A stretch of 64,000 bases of DNA, taken from positions 1 through 64,000 of the forward strand of contig JAJEKV010000494.1 of the NCBI GenBank assembly GCA_021234155.1, given 5' to 3'. The translations under genes were made by a program, and so were the position numbers. Within the stretch, counting starts at the first letter, position 1; each line of letters opens with the position of its first letter. Positions 1 to 12,649 of the stretch are shown piece by piece. The notes beneath the pieces were generated by a model, which made no database searches, had not been told where the DNA came from, and saw nothing but the letters and a program-made list of their open reading frames with translations. Source of the DNA: Isoetes taiwanensis (taxonomy: Eukaryota; Streptophyta; Lycopodiopsida; Isoetales; Isoetaceae).

Positions 1-118
1 ATAAACCATATATTGAAGTGTAAAAGACGCGGGAAGGCCGATCGATGAAGAAGTGGCAGATGAGTATTGGGCCAACCATAGGGCACGAAATGGCTCCATC
101 ATTGTTGATGTATACCAG

Positions 119-382
119 GTAACATATTTGTCCTGCTTTTAGTGTCGGGGATAGGTGACACCTTTTCTTATTTGCTTTTGTGTGGGATAAACCTATTTTC
201 TGATTTATATAATGCTAATTATGACGATGTATGTTATTCAGGACAATATAGAAAATTTATGTTTGTTCGCTCAGTGGGGATGTTAGTTATGGTTAAAATG
301 ATTAACCAGGGGCAACATAAATCTATTTTTGTTTGCTACTTATGTGGCGATGTTAATCATGATGCATTTGTTGTTTATCCAG
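119..382 (+). other. Intron of the UBP gene
   Basis: The interval begins GTAAC directly after the codons for DVYQ and ends in TTTATCCAG before GQYKS. The flanking exons join in the order expected for UBP proteins. The reading frame that spans part of this interval is intronic. Confidence 0.75.
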
Positions 383-1874
383 GGCAATATAAGTCCACTT
401 TGGTTTTGTCCAGTGTGTGGGGAAGTCCGTGACATTTGACCCATTCATGTACCTATCTTTGCCGCCATCAAAGGCCATTGGCTCAATGACAGTGGTAGTG
501 TTCTGTGGAGATGGAAGTGCACCCCGACATCGTGCACTATCAATGTGCCCTAAACAAGGAAAATACAAGGATCTTGTTAATGCCATTGGGGGTGCTTGTA
601 GTCTACAAGCGACGAGAAGCTTCTTATGATTCAGGTACATATTTCCTCTAGCAAACATGCTGGAATATTGTTTGAAATCTTCGATAGAACTGAGATATTA
701 TATATTGCAGCTTTCTGGTCTTCGTAACTTTTCGTTTTAGTAGAGGAACCAGCATCAATCTCTTCAATTCATGATGATGATCGCTAGCCGCATACAGGCT
801 TCAAAAGTGTCAGATAGGCAGCCTCTGCTAGTGCTTCTCCAACACCGTTCAGAAAGTGAGTTCTTGCACTAGAAAATTTCACGAGCTATTGAGTTAAAAC
901 ATCATTTTCTTCTATATGCAGTGATTATTATAGTTTAAGCAATGCAAACAATGGAGGTTATTTGGACTTCCCTCATTACATGCGTGCGTGAAGATCGCCC
1001 CTGCACCGCGAGATGTCAAAGCTGCTGTTGAGCAGGTACTCTGTCCAATGAAGAAGCCTGGGCGTGCTCAGGAACTGGATTACAGGGATAACAGATCCAT
1101 GCATGAAGAGGGGCCTGAGATGTTAGAAAGAGAACCATTCTCTGACAAAATACCTAGTAACAATGGGGAACAAGTAGCCTATGTTGGGAAGGGCATTCCC
1201 CCAGCAGGACTCCTTTCCTGCTGTCTATAACAGATGAAAGGGGGTTCATCAAGAGAAATCCTTATGGATCAGCATATAATTTCTCCTGTCAGTTCTGTGT
1301 AGGTAACCAGAGATTTAGGTATTTTGCTGTTGATTGGTCAGATGAAGCCCTGGAATCCCAATATGACCTGAGTTGTATAGAAAGATTACCAGAGGTTTGT
1401 AAGGCTGACACACCATCAACTTACAAAAAAGCAAGGCAAGAAGCTGTTTCGCTTTACAAATTGTTTGGAAGCATTTTTAAAGGAGGAGCCATTGGGACCA
1501 GAGGACATGTGGTTAGTAAGAAATTTTGACCTTGTTCTGTAGGTATGCATGTTTTCCACGCCCCCTTCTATAAGCTCACACATTTTACCTTTAAAGGTAC
1601 TGCCCAAGATGCAAGGAACATCGGCAAGCTAGCAAAAGCTGGATTTGTGGCGTCTTCCTGAAATACTTGTTGTACATTTGAAGAGATTTTACCGCATACA
1701 ATCGCTACCTAAAGAACAAGCTTGAGACATTCGTTAACTTCCCTATTCCGCGACTTGGATCTCACCAGATATGTGGCATCAAAAGCAAGCTCAGATCATT
1801 ATCTATATGATCTATATGCAATCAGCAATCACTATGGTAGTATGGGTGCTGGTCATTATACTGCCCATGCAAAG

Positions 1875-1961
1875 GTAGTTAGAAACTTATATATCCATCA
1901 ATGTTTTTGATGTTTTATGTGGAAGGGAGCTGAAATAAATTTGTACAAATATTTTTTGCAG
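1875..1961 (+). other. Intron of the UBP gene
   Basis: Donor GTAGTTAG follows the HYTAHAK codons and acceptor TTTTTTGCAG precedes LFDDNKWY. In Arabidopsis UBP proteins these two segments are contiguous, which supports both splice sites. Confidence 0.8.
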
Positions 1962-2720
1962 CTGTTTGATGACAACAAGTGGTACAATTTTGATGATAAT
2001 CATGTGACGCCAGTCAATGAGGATGAAATAAAAACGTCAGCAGCATATGTTCTATTTTACAGAAGAAAACATGGTGAGAAAGGCCTCAAGAATGATGTAA
2101 TAAATGGCTGTCTTGAGCAGAGAAATTTTGTAGATGTAAGTAATCAGGGTAAAGTAAATAAGCCCTATTCTTTTGGATCAGGGTTAGAGAATCCTCGTTT
2201 GTTGTCAGTGTGTGCAACCTCAAATATGATGCTTGACTAAAAAGTCTCAGTGATCATATGCAAAATTAATTTTTGAGCTGGCCAAGCAAGCCACTCAGCT
2301 GGTCAGCAAATTGTTATCTATTATGGGTTGCTCTGTTATAGCTCTTCTCAGTTTAGGCTTTAATCATAGCTGATGTACTAACAATTGACTTGTCATTAGA
2401 AATTAGCTAACAGGAGTTTATATGTGGAAATTATGTATCTGCCATGGAAAAATGGAATTGAGGATTTTAGTTATCACAACTAATCTCTTTCTAGCTGTGC
2501 TGACCTGAGACAAAAATATGTTCCAGCAGCAAAAAGCCAGAGGTCATTAATGCAAATTGCTGTGGATAAATCGACAGTTAGAACTGAGAGTAATCAAAAG
2601 CTAAATGTGGACACTGCAATTTTGAAGCATTCAGTGAAAAGTAATCAAAAGCTAAATGAGACAGTGCATGCACCACCAATAGCCAACCAGACTAAAAATA
2701 TGGTGTTTGTTGTAATTTGA

Positions 2721-5700
2721 TGTGCATTCAAAAGTTTGAAATGTATATTGACGTGATTTAGTCATTTATGTCCTGAGATGAGCATTCCACATTGATTTGG
2801 GTACAGCTTTACTACCATCGCACCAGCTGAACTAAGAAGCACCTTTTAAAGGCGATTATGGAGGAGTAATCAATCTTGGGACAGCCAGTACTTGTGGAAC
2901 TGCAATTGTGCACAATATTTTGATGGGAACAATCCTCTTTGGTTGCTCTCAAAAATTAAAATTTCGAAAACCGATGGCCTATAAATATTCTGCTCTATGC
3001 TATTCATGGAAGACATGAAGGCTTAGTCTTATTCCTAATTAGTTCCACTGATATGTGGCCCCACATTGGTGTATTTCTCGTTTTATATGGACAAACGATG
3101 TATTCTATTCTATATTCTACATACTTATTTAACTAAGGAGTTAAAAAAAGAAATTCACCAAGTCTTTAATGCCTAAAGTTATGCTAAATTTGGTTATGAT
3201 CTTGACTGATTTTGATAGATTCAACGAGTGTTCCACTCATTAGGGGTAGCACATTTTTTTTGTTACTTTGCAGCTCTCTTTTAAGAAACTTAGATATTGA
3301 TGTCATTGAACATTTTAGTTTCCATCCTTTATTTTGTGCCCTCGATGATGTGGTAGTGGCTTGCTTAGAATATTTGCCTTGGAGCCAATCAAATTGCCAA
3401 AAATTTTGTGCTAATAGTTATCTGTTGCATTAGGTGATTGTCCAGCCGACTCAGTTGCATTATTGTGTCTTCTTCTTTGACCTCACGATTGTGGTATCTG
3501 GGATGCTACTTTTGATGGCTCTCCCTTTTGTAGTTCATAATTTCTTTAGTACTATTTGATTAATAACTTCTCAAGTTCTAGCAGCCACACCATGCAGAGG
3601 ATGGAATTCTGATGATTCATTTAATGGGTCATCATTAGACAAGCTCCAATCATCAGGATACCATAGAGGATGGAAATTTTATGATTCATTCTCATGGGAA
3701 GATGATTTCTTAGCAAATACCTAGTTCTAGTTTGTATAATTTATGATTATCGTTCTTATCCCCTCTTAGTTCTACTTTGTATCCCCTCTTAGTTCTAGTT
3801 TGTATAATTTATGATTATCGTTCTTATAAGATAGATAGATAGTATTTTAACGTCACGCCACTAGGCAGCATCCAACTGGACATGTGACCACACACCACAC
3901 TACATTGCTTGGTTGGGCCCTGCCCTCAACCACTTTACATTGCGTCTGCGGGTTTTTGACACCCAACAGTTCATAGTGCGTTCATAGTCTCGAACTTCGA
4001 GACCTATAGTTTACTAGACCTAGTGTGTTACCACTAGAAATGAAACACAATCTTCAATTTCATTCTTATAAAAAGATGAAACACAAACTTCCTAGACCAA
4101 CTTAGATTACTGTACTATGGGCATCTAACCATGACTTCTTGATGCCCGGCAACAATGGTTGGATGTGATGCTTTTAGAAATTTATGCAGCATCAAATATT
4201 TCTTTATCAAAGTGAATATCCACTAAATATAGAGGAAGTGGTATGATGTTCCTTATTCTTTTCCAACCGTCTTGCATAAGAGATACATATGAAGTCTATT
4301 TTAAGTTCAGTTAATTCAAAATATTGAACCATATCGTAATGCAGTTAAATTTCCACTTGAATAGAAGTAGTTTTAGGCCAGAACACTCTAACAAAAAGTC
4401 TGTCGTTTTCCCAAGCCATTTGCTCTGGATGTTGAGGTTGCAAATTATGCACGATAGAAATCCTCACAACCCCATGAATTTATCCATCCCTAAATTCTAT
4501 CTCATATCCTCTGTATGCCATTTTGGGCCAAACATGGTCTCACCTTGATTCACACAACAATATGGCTATATGCTTCCAAAATGCTATCGTATCCTTGCCA
4601 TTATTCATTAATAAACATTTTTTATTGCGTGTTCTGCATCTCAAGATCCATTACATTTGCAAATGCTTTTTACAAATTTTTGGTTGGGAAAAGAAGGTTT
4701 TAATCAAAAACAAGATTTTCGTGAGAGGTTCGTTTTTACCAAACCATTATATGTAATATGTAAGTCACTAAAAAATAGATAAACAAGAGAAGTGCTAGAG
4801 AGAGAGAGTGTCAACATTATTTCTGTGCTCATAATGTGAGCTATAGAGGTCAGATGATCTTGGACTCTTGGAAAGATTATGTAGAGAGCTTTCCATTGGC
4901 ATATGATTTAACCTAGACGTATCAAGATACCTGATTTTTGTAGTTTTCATTACGGATACCTTTTTGCAAAGTGCGGATTTGATGGTAATATGCCATTTAT
5001 CATAACTTTTGAATCGAACTCCATTTTGTGTTTTTATTGCCTTGGAAAGTTCTCTCTAGAATCTTTTCGATGATGACTTTATATGCTCATATTAGGTTAA
5101 GTTTTTAAGGTCAAAACAACAAATTTCTAGGGGATTTGGTAGGGGTTTCACTCGATTAAAATATGATTTACCGCGATAACAAATCACACTTCACATCTAG
5201 CTGATCATTACGGTGGATTTTTTGTCGATATCATTGTAGTGCGGTAAGCTTTTATGAAGATATTGAAGAGATGATATTGTCATGGCCACATTTTGTATCG
5301 GAAAAAAAAAATTGAAACTTTTTGTTTTGGTGTGTTTTGGGATTTGTACTATATTTGATGTTTTATATGTTATTCATGAAGACATGTGGTTGTATAATCC
5401 CAGGCAGAACAATGGAAAAAAGCAGTTTCCATGTTTACAACCTGTTCTGGCTCGAATCCAGCTCGAATTTGCACCATTCTAGCCATTAACATCAACGAGG
5501 TACGCATCTCAGCTATTTGCATGTGCAGTTGTTTTCTCCGTTTGATTGATTACAGGCAATGTTTGTGCCTTCCTCTTTTTAATCTGTTAGTATCCCCTTA
5601 TTGTGTGTTAAAATCCTTAATTCCTTTATGGATTTATCACTATGTAGTATCCAAGGGTTATGTTATAGAGCTATACTTTCTTATCCTTCTGTTTCTGGTT

Positions 5701-6721
5701 CTATAGGTTTACATACGTTGATACTACGCTTGCAGAGTAATTGGTGTATGACCATCATTAGGAACAAGTATGACCATCTGTTGGAGGGGCTTCACTGAAA
5801 GGATCGGATATAACTAGGAACCCAGGCGCGCGCGCATACCATGTATCTCTGAATCAGTATATTATTCATTTCTTGCACATTCTTATGCCCCAATGTACGT
5901 ATGTTGTTCCGGCCGGCATGGAGAAGGGCCCAATTGATCGAACCGGATAAGTTGGCCCCCGGGAACCCGGAACTCTACCATGGGTTAACCAACAGAGGGA
6001 AGACAGAGGATTAGCGATACTATGTAAATTACCTAAAATACCTAACTTCTCTAACGGAGTTACTTGCGATGTTTTCTTAAATGTTTCTTGCAGGGAGTGG
6101 ATATGGCTATGGCAGGCTTCGTCCTTTATGTCGGCAATAACAGAATAAAAAATAAGAGGCATTCAATCAATTCGTCGGTGCTTAACGGAAGGTAAGTAGC
6201 ACATGTTTGTAATATGCGAGGAGTTCACTTGGGCGATTGCCATAACTATAGAATATTTTTATCTCAGTTAAGTTCTACATTACTGTAATAGTTTTACAGA
6301 GATTATGCATAACATAGCCGATTATATATATTGTTATGTTGTATGCTGCACACATCCTGTCATTTTTAATACTTCTTGCAAAGTGTATTGGCTATGGCAA
6401 GCTTCCTCCTTGATGTTGAATTTGAGTTACTAATGTGGAATGATGGCAATCGTCTGTGGTAAAATGAGCTATTTCTTATTTTGCAAAAGGAATTTGGTAT
6501 TTATTTCTTATTTGTAGCCTAGCTATTTCCTGTCTGCCCTGAATTGAAATTGTTGTGCAGAGTCTCTCCCTGCATGCTTTTACTGCCTAGCTATTTGCCT
6601 GTCTACCATCTTTTAAACTCTTATGCAGCCTATGGATGCTATAAGTCTCAACCAAGTATAAATATCAACCAGGTACGATTCCTTGTCTCCTTAAAATGAT
6701 AATAAATATTAAAGAAAGGCA
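2721..6721. other. AT-rich intergenic region, no gene recognised
   Basis: No reading frame here resembles a known protein. It holds a local direct repeat (3724-3830), a short GATA run (3830-3842), a short CG-alternating stretch near 5828 and a loosely repeated phrase around GGCTATGGCA at about 6100 and 6390. The frames at 5282-5798 are AT-rich and low in complexity. Confidence 0.5.
3724..3830. repeat. Direct repeat, about 43-bp unit twice
   Basis: The phrase beginning TTCTAGTTTGTATAATTTAT and ending GATTATCGTTCTTAT occurs at about 3724 and again at about 3789. A shorter CCCCTCTTAGTTCTA phrase is also repeated between the copies. It is a simple local duplication. Confidence 0.8.
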
Positions 6722-7085
6722 ATATTTAATCCCCAACAAGGTGTGAGGCTGTAGGAGCAGATGCCATGTTTACTATTTGTGCATTTGTGAAGAAAATGCA
6801 GCATGCTCAGTTGAATGGTATAGGTGTCAGGAATAGGATGTTGCCACGTGCTACTTTGTAGCTTAGCACATTTGGTGTAAGCAATAGTTAATCCTAAGGC
6901 ATGAAGCTGTGCGAGCAAATGCCATGTTTATTATTCCTGCGTGAGCACAAAATGTAGGATGCGCAGTTGAATGTTAAGTTGTCAGCATTAGATTGATGCC
7001 ACATGCTTCTACTTTGTAGCTTAAAACATCTGAATGTTTAAGGTGTCAGGAATAAGTTGATGCCATGGTTATTATTTGTGCTTCC
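6722..7085. repeat. Tandem repeat, about 170-bp unit, roughly 2.3 copies
   Basis: Shared phrases recur in the same order: GCATGAAGCTGT-like, ATGCCATGTTTA, GCAGTTGAATG, GTGTCAGGAAT and GCTACTTTGTAGCTTA. The copies start near 6722 and 6893, with a partial third near 7035. The copies differ by many substitutions, so the duplication is old. Confidence 0.75.
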
Positions 7086-10000
7086 GTTGTAGACAAGGTT
7101 ATGTTACTATAGACAAGCATCATGGTATTGGTGTTCATGTTATTTGTGTTATCTGGGACTTATGTTAATTGAGTGAGCATGCAACCCTCGTAATCACTTA
7201 AAAATTTCAAATTTTGAAGTTGACCACAAGAATAAAGCATGCGCTTTTCATACTTTTTCTATTCTAATGTAAATAGCAACTAATTTTCAGTATTAAAAGC
7301 TCTTATATGTCTTATGTTATATAGGTTTTCAAACTTTAGCATCTTTTGAGACGGGCCTCTCCAAGATGTGGCATTGCAGATGGGTTATTTCCCGCCCTTC
7401 AAACATAAGTAAACGAAGATGATTGTGAATGAATTATCACTGTCTATTATATTATAATTGTAAAGCTATCATAGATTATCCTGTTTAGAAAGAAGTTTTT
7501 TCATGTATAATGTGCCTCCCTGACCCGCTAGTGGGATTCCCACATCAAAGCAGACTTTCCATTTGAAAGTTGCAAATGCATTAGGGGTGGATCTTTGTTA
7601 TGTCTAGAGATGCTGCATTTGTCTCATATTCCTCTTATCTATGCTTTATTGTCTTTCTCGTGGCTCAAATAATGGTTATGCATTGGAGGCTTTGAGCTTC
7701 GAGATAAAATAAGATAAAGATATTGAGCTTTGAGGCGTTGTGTTTGACATTGGAGTTTGAACAAATCAACGTAGGGTAGCTTAGGATGAAGGTAGTTTAG
7801 GATGAAGGATAACTGAATTCTAAGTTGTGGATCTGTCTTAGTTTATCCAAACAATCACATTATCTAGCGGGTTATGATTGCCCTTTTGGACATTCATGTT
7901 TTACTTTTATCACAAACTTTTATTATAATTTGTTATTAGAATACCTGTTTCCATCCATGAAATCAACCAGCTCGCATTGTCATGAGTCATGATACCCTCT
8001 TTAAAGTACAAATTTCTTTTATCATTTCCTTTGGAGACTTTCAATCCGCAAAGGCCTTTCAACCCATTAAGAAATGTGCAACATGTGAGAATAAAAATGA
8101 ATGGGCAATAGCCATCACGATGGTTCTCTTGGTACCCACATGATGAGCTTTTGGAGTAGCAAATATCCACATGTGTGTCCAAAATTTCAAAGCCATTTCT
8201 CCACATTGCACATTATGAAATGGTTGTTATAAATATAAGGCACCAAATGCAATTGTATTCTCACTCGCTGTCTCCAACATGAAATAGTTATAAATGTAGG
8301 GCACCAATGCAAGTAAATTCCCACTGTTGGTTAGCATTATCTGTCGTTATTAAACAACAAATTGGAAAACAATTTCAAGAAGTGAACTTCATCTAACAAG
8401 GTATCATTTAAAGTGCTTAAAATATCTTTCATTCTACAACATTATTATACCCACCCTAATCATTTGCATGGTAGATTCCTCACGGACATGCAAGATTCAA
8501 GTCTTAATTGGTCAAATTGTCAATTTCCCAAAAACTCTTTCGTTCAAATGTCATCATAAAATCAAAATAATATATCCTCGAAATTTCCTACCTATTTATA
8601 TTATTCCTCTTTCTCAAATTTATGTCTACTTGTGTGACATCTTTCCCAATGCATATAAGCTTTGAACTCCTAAGAACTTATTCTTTCCAAACTCTGAGGG
8701 ATTTGATTTGTTTTATGAGAAAGAATTGCTAAACCGCATTTATTGAATATGGATTGAAAGTAAAAGCATTTCTCCTCTCCCTTCAATGTACAATGGTGCG
8801 TTTAATTATTTGATACTAGTAAACACATCATCTTTGTTCAAATACATGTCGAAGAAACCCATAACATTACATCTTATTCAAATCTGCGACTTTTATGATC
8901 CGGATCTTTTTTAGTATTAAACAACCACCTCTTTAAATTATCACTAAGCTTCGGCAGCGTAGAAGCATCATAACTAGTTCTATCCGCTGCGACTAGGGGC
9001 AACAACGGGGGGGAGGAGGTAAGCCCTCTTTCCCCTCTAACCGAAACCTTGCTACAACCATCCTTGCAGATCAAAATTTGCAATTTGGTGCTAGTGGGGT
9101 TTGCCGATGTCGGGGTCTTTTCCTAGGAGAATTTGCAGATTATGATTCTAAAAGCGACTTCAAAGGCGGTCTTTTACGGTTCGGGCTGGTAAGCCACTAA
9201 GCGTGGCCTTTTTCTCTCAGTCTTTTCAAAAGAATGATGATTTTGTTTAAGCAAATTACACCGAAATGGCGTGGAGCTTATAAGATGGAGCAGATCTAAG
9301 CAAAAATTTAGAAAGAAAGTAGTTTCAGGCCTTCTTAGGCAGTCTTCTTAGATGGGTCCTATTGCTCTTTCTTGCTAGCGGAAAGATTTAGGGATGTTTT
9401 TCTTGGAAGGAGCGAGTAAGTTCTTGACCACAATTTTCTGAGTCTTAAAAGCGAGAATGTTAGATTGTTTGAGATTGCCGAGCTAGGGATCGATGGTGTC
9501 GGGAAGATGCTTCCATATCAAGACCCGGATATCATGAGCCAAACTTTAGAGAGGAGTTTTGATGGCTGGGCTGTGTGTCTAGCTTATTGCAGGTTGGCTG
9601 ACTGGCAATTCCCGACAATGCAGCATCTCCTTTTCAATCTCAGATTTGGTAATAAAACTACAGAATTGGATCATAGTTCGAAGCATATTAGTTTCTTTGA
9701 GCAGTAGGGAGATTGTTCAAATTACCCTTCATCTCTTTTCTCTTCATTTCTAAATTTGCAAGAGGTTTCTTGGAGCATTCAAGATTTGTTTACAACTTGT
9801 GGAAAATGTAGATTTGACTCCTATAGTATTCTATTTAACTAAGAAGATCTTGACACTATCTATAGCATTGGTTAGATAGAAGAAGAGGTTGAGAGAGTTT
9901 TATAGTACTATAGCTCTGAGATATGATTAAGATCATGAGGGATTCTTTATACTTAATTAAGTATCGATCCATGAGGGATCTTTATATTGTAATTCTTGAA

Positions 10001-12640
10001 TCGATCAATACAAAAAGTACTTACCTTCAGAAAAACAAAATAAAACATGCGACAAAAGAACAATGAGAGCGATATATGTGTTATTTATCAATTCTGCATT
10101 GTTTAGTTATGTGATGAAAGAAATCTATTTTCAGGTATTGCTTATGCAAGTACAATTTCGTTCTCTTTTGGCATATATTATGTGTAAAGCATATATAAAG
10201 CAAACACAAGTTTTCATAATGGATCCAATTCCAAACAGTTATTTTGCAAAACTAAATCTGTCTGTTTTCTACCAGTAACATTCTATTGTTTATATTTTAT
10301 CTGTAGATACCATCCTCGAGTATAAATACTGAAACCACCAAAAAACAATTAAAACATTTTGAAAATTTTGAAAAATTGAAACATTTTATTTTGGTGTGCT
10401 ATGAGAGATTTTTTTTTTTTTTTGTTTGAAAAAGAAATAAAAATTCTAAGAATCATTAAATATTCTGATAAGGATGCTTGTATAAGAATCAGGATATTAA
10501 ATTAGCAAGATAGCTTTCGAGATTCTTGATAAACTCATAATTATAGGGATTACCGTCACCTTCTATTCTGCACTAGAGGCTAAATTTCGTTCAAAGCAAA
10601 GTTAGAAGTGATGAGATCTCGTACTAAACTCTTGGGTAGAGGACGTTGACAACTTATGTTTGTGAACTGGACTACAGCAATGAGGATCAATATTTATTTT
10701 TATCACGAACAGATATACCAATGATCATGATGCATTGTCGAGGGAGCGGATGAAAAGGACAAAGGATTTGGATAAACAAGGGCAAAGTACCTACATTGAG
10801 CAAAAGATCAATGATGAATTGTTGAGATGATAGAGAAAAAAAAAAGAGGCAGGTGCCTTAGCAAGTCAGTTGTGGTACAAGTATAGATCAAGAATAACTA
10901 GTCAGTGTGATGAAGCTGGTACACAAAAAGAACAAGGATATATATAACCAGTGCGCTGGAGGAGTACACAAGAAAACTGGTGTGATGAAGCGATTCTATA
11001 AGAAAAACAAACCTGATGGCAACCTTGCCAAAGAGAGCTCCTCTCTGCTCCATTGGATTCATAGCCTACTGGAACTACTGCTCCGTTGCCAAAATCTGCT
11101 TTGTCGCCAAGCGTCGGAGGTCCAAATGGAGGAAACAGGTGGGCGTAAAAGGGTTAAAGGGTGGGCGAAGCAAGGGCAAAAAATGGGCAAAAAATGGGCG
11201 TTGGGCGGAAGAAGGGCACCCTCCCCTAAATCTGTTAATTCCATACATTGCCTTGTTGTTCGTTTTAAGGGAAATAGATCTTAATAGCATGTGATTATTC
11301 CCAACCATAATGACAAGGCTACGTCATGCCCTAGCCTATCATGTCATGGTGCACCACAACCACTTAGAACTAGGAAAACATGCAACTATATAATTTTAAT
11401 GCCAACCACATCAAATTATTCTATTAGCCCAAACAACATGCATGTCACATAATTACAAAATGGTCTGAGTAATAATTTTGCATAATTGGGCATAACACTA
11501 CAACTCAATCCAAAACTATATAATAATACATATCCAAATGGAGCACCATTGTGGAAGGGATAATTAAACCTAGTAGACATGTCATGTTAATATTGGTGTT
11601 GGCGATGCCTTCAATAACGATATGCAAGGTACTTTTGCACATTCATCTAATAGCTTCCCACATACCTAAAACTGTAATACCCAATTCCATCAAATACTCT
11701 CAAACTCTGAATCTCACCATCCAACTAGAATACTCAGTAGGACACTCCAAATCCTGTTTCACTCAAAGAGTTGTCCCTTCGAGCAGCCGAAAAGATTTAG
11801 TAACATTAGCACTAAAAGAAGGGTCAAAAGGGACAGTAAACATGAGACAACGTAGCTTACATGGATCTCATGAGAATAGAACACTGCCTATTAGCATATT
11901 TGTATAGATGAAATGCAATAGCTTCTCAATTCACGCTTAAACAAAAATAATTTGAGAACTTTTTTAAGCTCCATTCAGAACAAATGTACGCAACCAAAAT
12001 ATTTAACAACATAATCTATAAGGGTACATTCAATCTACTTTGCTCACAACGGTAGCATTATTATGGAGAAGCATATATTCAATTCATACAACCACATCCT
12101 AATGAAACCATGCGTAATTAGCATTGCAATTTATCCTCTAAAATGTTGTGCAAAGTTAACACTGCGATCAATATCCAAAGCATTTTAGAAGGTCGATATA
12201 AGAGATGCAAAACTACTGCTCTTTTTACAACAATACGCTTTTGATATCTTTGCCTCCATAATGACCTAAATAGCTCTATTTCGTACCTCCATAAACCATT
12301 TTACATTTCCTGCAACTTGTTGATATCAATTTAACCTTAGACAGGTTGATGTCGCTCTTGCCACAAATATTACTTTCACAACACGCGAACTATAACTTAT
12401 CTGCTCCAAAGCACATGTTACGTTCTCATCCTCCTTTTTTTCTTCCCCTTCACATTCCATCTAACAAAGAAAAACCACTATCGCCTTTGAATATTCATTT
12501 CCACCCCTCTGCCTCAAGCCTACCCTACTTCCATTTATTTTTGTTTTTGTCCCTTCCTAATTTTTCCTTGCCGGAATCTATTCATTCATTTGCCATGTTT
12601 TTTTGGTTTAACAATCTCTTCTGGCAAACATTGATGCTTG
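7086..12640. other. AT-rich intergenic region, no gene recognised
   Basis: I see no protein family here. There is a two-copy tandem repeat at 8213-8335 (about 62-bp unit carrying GGCACCAA and TGCAA). A stretch at 9890-10025 has two ATGAGGGAT phrases and ends ATTGTAATTCTTGAATCGAT, which recalls the end of a copia-type LTR. A 13-T run lies near 10410. Both strands are open at 11016-11308, probably because the tract is a G-rich GGGC/AAGGGC repeat rather than a gene. A weak exon-like patch (8874-9160) is not assignable. Confidence 0.45.
8213..8335. repeat. Two-copy tandem repeat, about 62-bp unit
   Basis: ATGAAATGGTTGTTATAAAT and ATGAAATAGTTATAAATGTA start successive copies. Each is followed by GGCACCAA(A)TGCAA and a TTCTCACT or TTCCCACT phrase. 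Confidence 0.7.
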
Positions 12641-12649
12641 GCCGCATTC

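Larger units (their letters stand above)
1..2720 (+). pseudogene. Ubiquitin-specific protease (plant UBP5/8-11 type), C-terminal half, frame-broken
   Basis: This is the C-terminal half of a plant ubiquitin carboxyl-terminal hydrolase, a cysteine protease that removes ubiquitin from proteins. The catalytic Cys box lies upstream of the window. Visible exons: 1-118 (ending IIVDVYQ, donor at 119); 383-634 (GQYKSTLV, then VTFDPFMYLSLP); about 711-857 (SISSIHDDD, VLLQHRSE); about 980-1504 (FAVDWSDEALESQYDL, LPEVCKAD, EEPLGPEDMW); about 1600-1874 (YCPRCKEHRQAS, LPEILVVHLKR, LYDLYAISNHYG, GAGHYTAHAK); 1962-2134 (NKWYNFDDNHVTPV, TSAAYVLFYRRK); and probably 2495-2720 as a tail. The His box GHYTAH (His codon 1854-1856) and a CPRC zinc half-site are present. 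The frame breaks by one base near 397, 818, 1460, 1632 and 1752. It is either a pseudogene or a good gene in a noisy consensus. The family call is strong; exon ends are approximate. Confidence 0.85.

Noticed and set aside
9890-10025. Possible copia solo LTR
   Set aside because: Only the end resembles a copia LTR; no TG start, partner or target duplication could be placed.
11016-11308. Four overlapping frames on both strands, Lys/Gly/Trp-rich
   Set aside because: A GGGC/AAGGGC-rich repeat keeps all frames open. No domain or splice pattern supports a gene.
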